A DNA stretch of 64,000 nt, taken from positions 1 to 64,000 of the forward strand of contig CAMOIE010000011.1 of assembly GCA_946615905.1 (NCBI GenBank), written 5' to 3'. Made by a program: the position numbers and the translations under genes. Below the pieces are notes generated by a model. It did no database searches. It was not told the origin of the DNA and saw only the letters and a list, made by a program, of their open reading frames with translations. The stretch is from an uncultured Treponema sp. GTDB lineage: Bacteria; Spirochaetota; Spirochaetia; Treponematales; Treponemataceae. Below, piece after piece: positions 63,145-64,000 of the stretch. How positions within the stretch are numbered: position 1 is the stretch's first letter; each line of letters starts with the position of its first letter.

Positions 63145-64000
63145 ATGGGAAAAATCACGGTTAACATTCCAACAATCAAAGAGGGAGAACTTTGGTCGCC
63201 TCTGCAAGAATACAGGGAGAAAAGCGTCATGGAAATTATCGGAAAGAGGCTTAATCTCAACACAGACACTGAATCTGTTCCTGATTGGATTGAGGCGGAA
63301 AAAGTTTTGAGCATCTACAACAACCCGCGTTTCGAGACCGCCCGCTACATCATTACAAAGGACGGCAGAATTACGGAACACATCGCCGTTTCATCGCAGA
63401 TTCCGGCTTCCACGAGCGTATGGCCGCACACATGGATGCTCAACAGGCTTAGGAAGCAGCTTGAGGAAACAGATTCATTCGTCCTCTTCTCGCACAACCA
63501 CCCGTCGGGAATCGTGCTTCCGAGCCAGAACGACATAAGCGTTACGAAATACCTTGCCCAATATTTCATTGACGGAAATGGAAAGTCGCGCTTCTTGGGG
63601 CATATCATCACAGGAACAAGCGGGGCGAGCTTTGCGGAATCAAACGGAAAAGACTGGTCGGGGCTTTATGAAGGCAAAATCGTTCCGCTCGATAAATTCC
63701 CGCAGACACCCTCCAACTTGAAGTCGCTGAACGTGCATGGGGATTTGGGGCTGTCGAAGTTGCACATATATATAGAAGAAATCAGCAAAAAATCCAACAT
63801 CGACAAAGACAAAAATCTATTTGCCTGTTATTCGGACACGGCGGGATTCGTCACTGGAATAAAGACCATGCCGACTGAACTTTTTTGGAAAAACCACGAT
63901 ACGGCAACCGATGACATCAACGAGTCAGCAAAGAAATCTGGAGCCGCAAGCGTCTATCTTGTCGTCTGCAAAAACAATCCTGGTCTTTTTTCACAGATTG
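63145..64000 (+). CDS. second RadC/JAB-domain polyvalent protein (cut by window end)
   Basis: The frame opens at ATG 63145, three bases after the previous stop, and is still open at the window edge after about 285 codons. A RadC-type MPN domain lies at about 50-165: ARYIITKDGRITEHIAVSSQ, FVLFSHNHPSGIVLPSQND (the H-x-HPSG...S..D metal site is intact) and FLGHIITGTSG. The domain is preceded by a short unassigned region (WSPLQEYREKSVMEIIGKRL). The RadC domain of the 4421-residue protein is a distant paralogue. RadC-type domains are frequent in conjugative elements and are proposed peptidases or nucleic-acid-binding modules; their substrate is unknown. Probably another giant. Confidence 0.75.
   Translation, partial: MGKITVNIPTIKEGELWSPLQEYREKSVMEIIGKRLNLNTDTESVPDWIEAEKVLSIYNNPRFETARYIITKDGRITEHIAVSSQIPASTSVWPHTWMLNRLRKQLEETDSFVLFSHNHPSGIVLPSQNDISVTKYLAQYFIDGNGKSRFLGHIITGTSGASFAESNGKDWSGLYEGKIVPLDKFPQTPSNLKSLNVHGDLGLSKLHIYIEEISKKSNIDKDKNLFACYSDTAGFVTGIKTMPTELFWKNHDTATDDINESAKKSGAASVYLVVCKNNPGLFSQI

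Overview
The window is the interior of a large conjugative element (an ICE or a conjugative plasmid) from a diderm bacterium. It holds a nearly complete MPF-T (Trb/VirB) type IV secretion system in the Tn4371/RP4 order: traG, a ribbon-helix-helix gene, trbB, C, D, E, J, L, F, G, (small membrane gene), I. It also has a divergent topB/relaxase pair. No integrase, excisionase, replication, partition, rRNA, tRNA or CRISPR was seen, so chromosomal or plasmid location cannot be decided here. A spirochaete host (Treponema-like) is a guess. It rests on the permissive lipoboxes (for example F-E-G-C), the very large lipoproteins and the codon bias, not on a marker gene.

Layout. 0.1-2.2 kb: topoisomerase III (minus). 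2.2-2.5 kb: control region with divergent promoters and a candidate oriT. 2.5-3.8 kb: MOBP relaxase. 3.9-14.1 kb: traG to trbL. 14.2-16.1 kb: an AbiE toxin-antitoxin cassette bounded at both ends by the same large palindrome and inserted between trbL and trbF. 16.1-20.4 kb: a small DUF4177-like gene (minus) and trbF-trbG-small-trbI. 20.5-32.5 kb: two tandem giant lipoproteins built of bacterial Ig-like repeats, probably surface adhesins of the mating apparatus. 32.5-33.2 kb: an HTH regulator (minus). 33.3-36.2 kb: an AT-rich minus-strand operon with a second AbiEi/AbiEii pair and a DUF5677/HEPN-like third gene. 36.4-37.0 kb: two small unknown genes (minus). 37.2-64 kb: a rightward 'polyvalent protein' cluster. 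It contains an ArdC-N-like protein, unknown proteins, a 4421-residue RadC/ComM/DUF2958 giant, a 3021-residue N6-MTase/PRTase/SNF2 giant, and a second RadC-type protein cut by the window edge.

The genes fit one programme. The relaxase, topoisomerase and TraG prepare and dock the DNA, and the Trb proteins build the channel. The Ig-like lipoproteins probably hold the mating pair. The polyvalent proteins probably enter the recipient with the single strand to block restriction and process DNA. The AbiE modules stabilise the element.

The main new signals are three. (1) A TCTAG box sits in one orientation 7, 17 or 27 bp upstream of the -35 of six promoters (topB, relaxase, traG, trbF, the HTH regulator, the ArdC-like gene), suggesting a single activator. 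(2) A gene lies inside a gene: a promoter with a consensus -35 and near-consensus -10, a palindromic operator, a perfect RBS and a 126-codon ORF are nested out of frame in a disordered linker of the 3021-residue protein. (3) A complete ComM/YifB domain is fused into the 4421-residue protein and preceded by an intact internal in-frame RBS and ATG.
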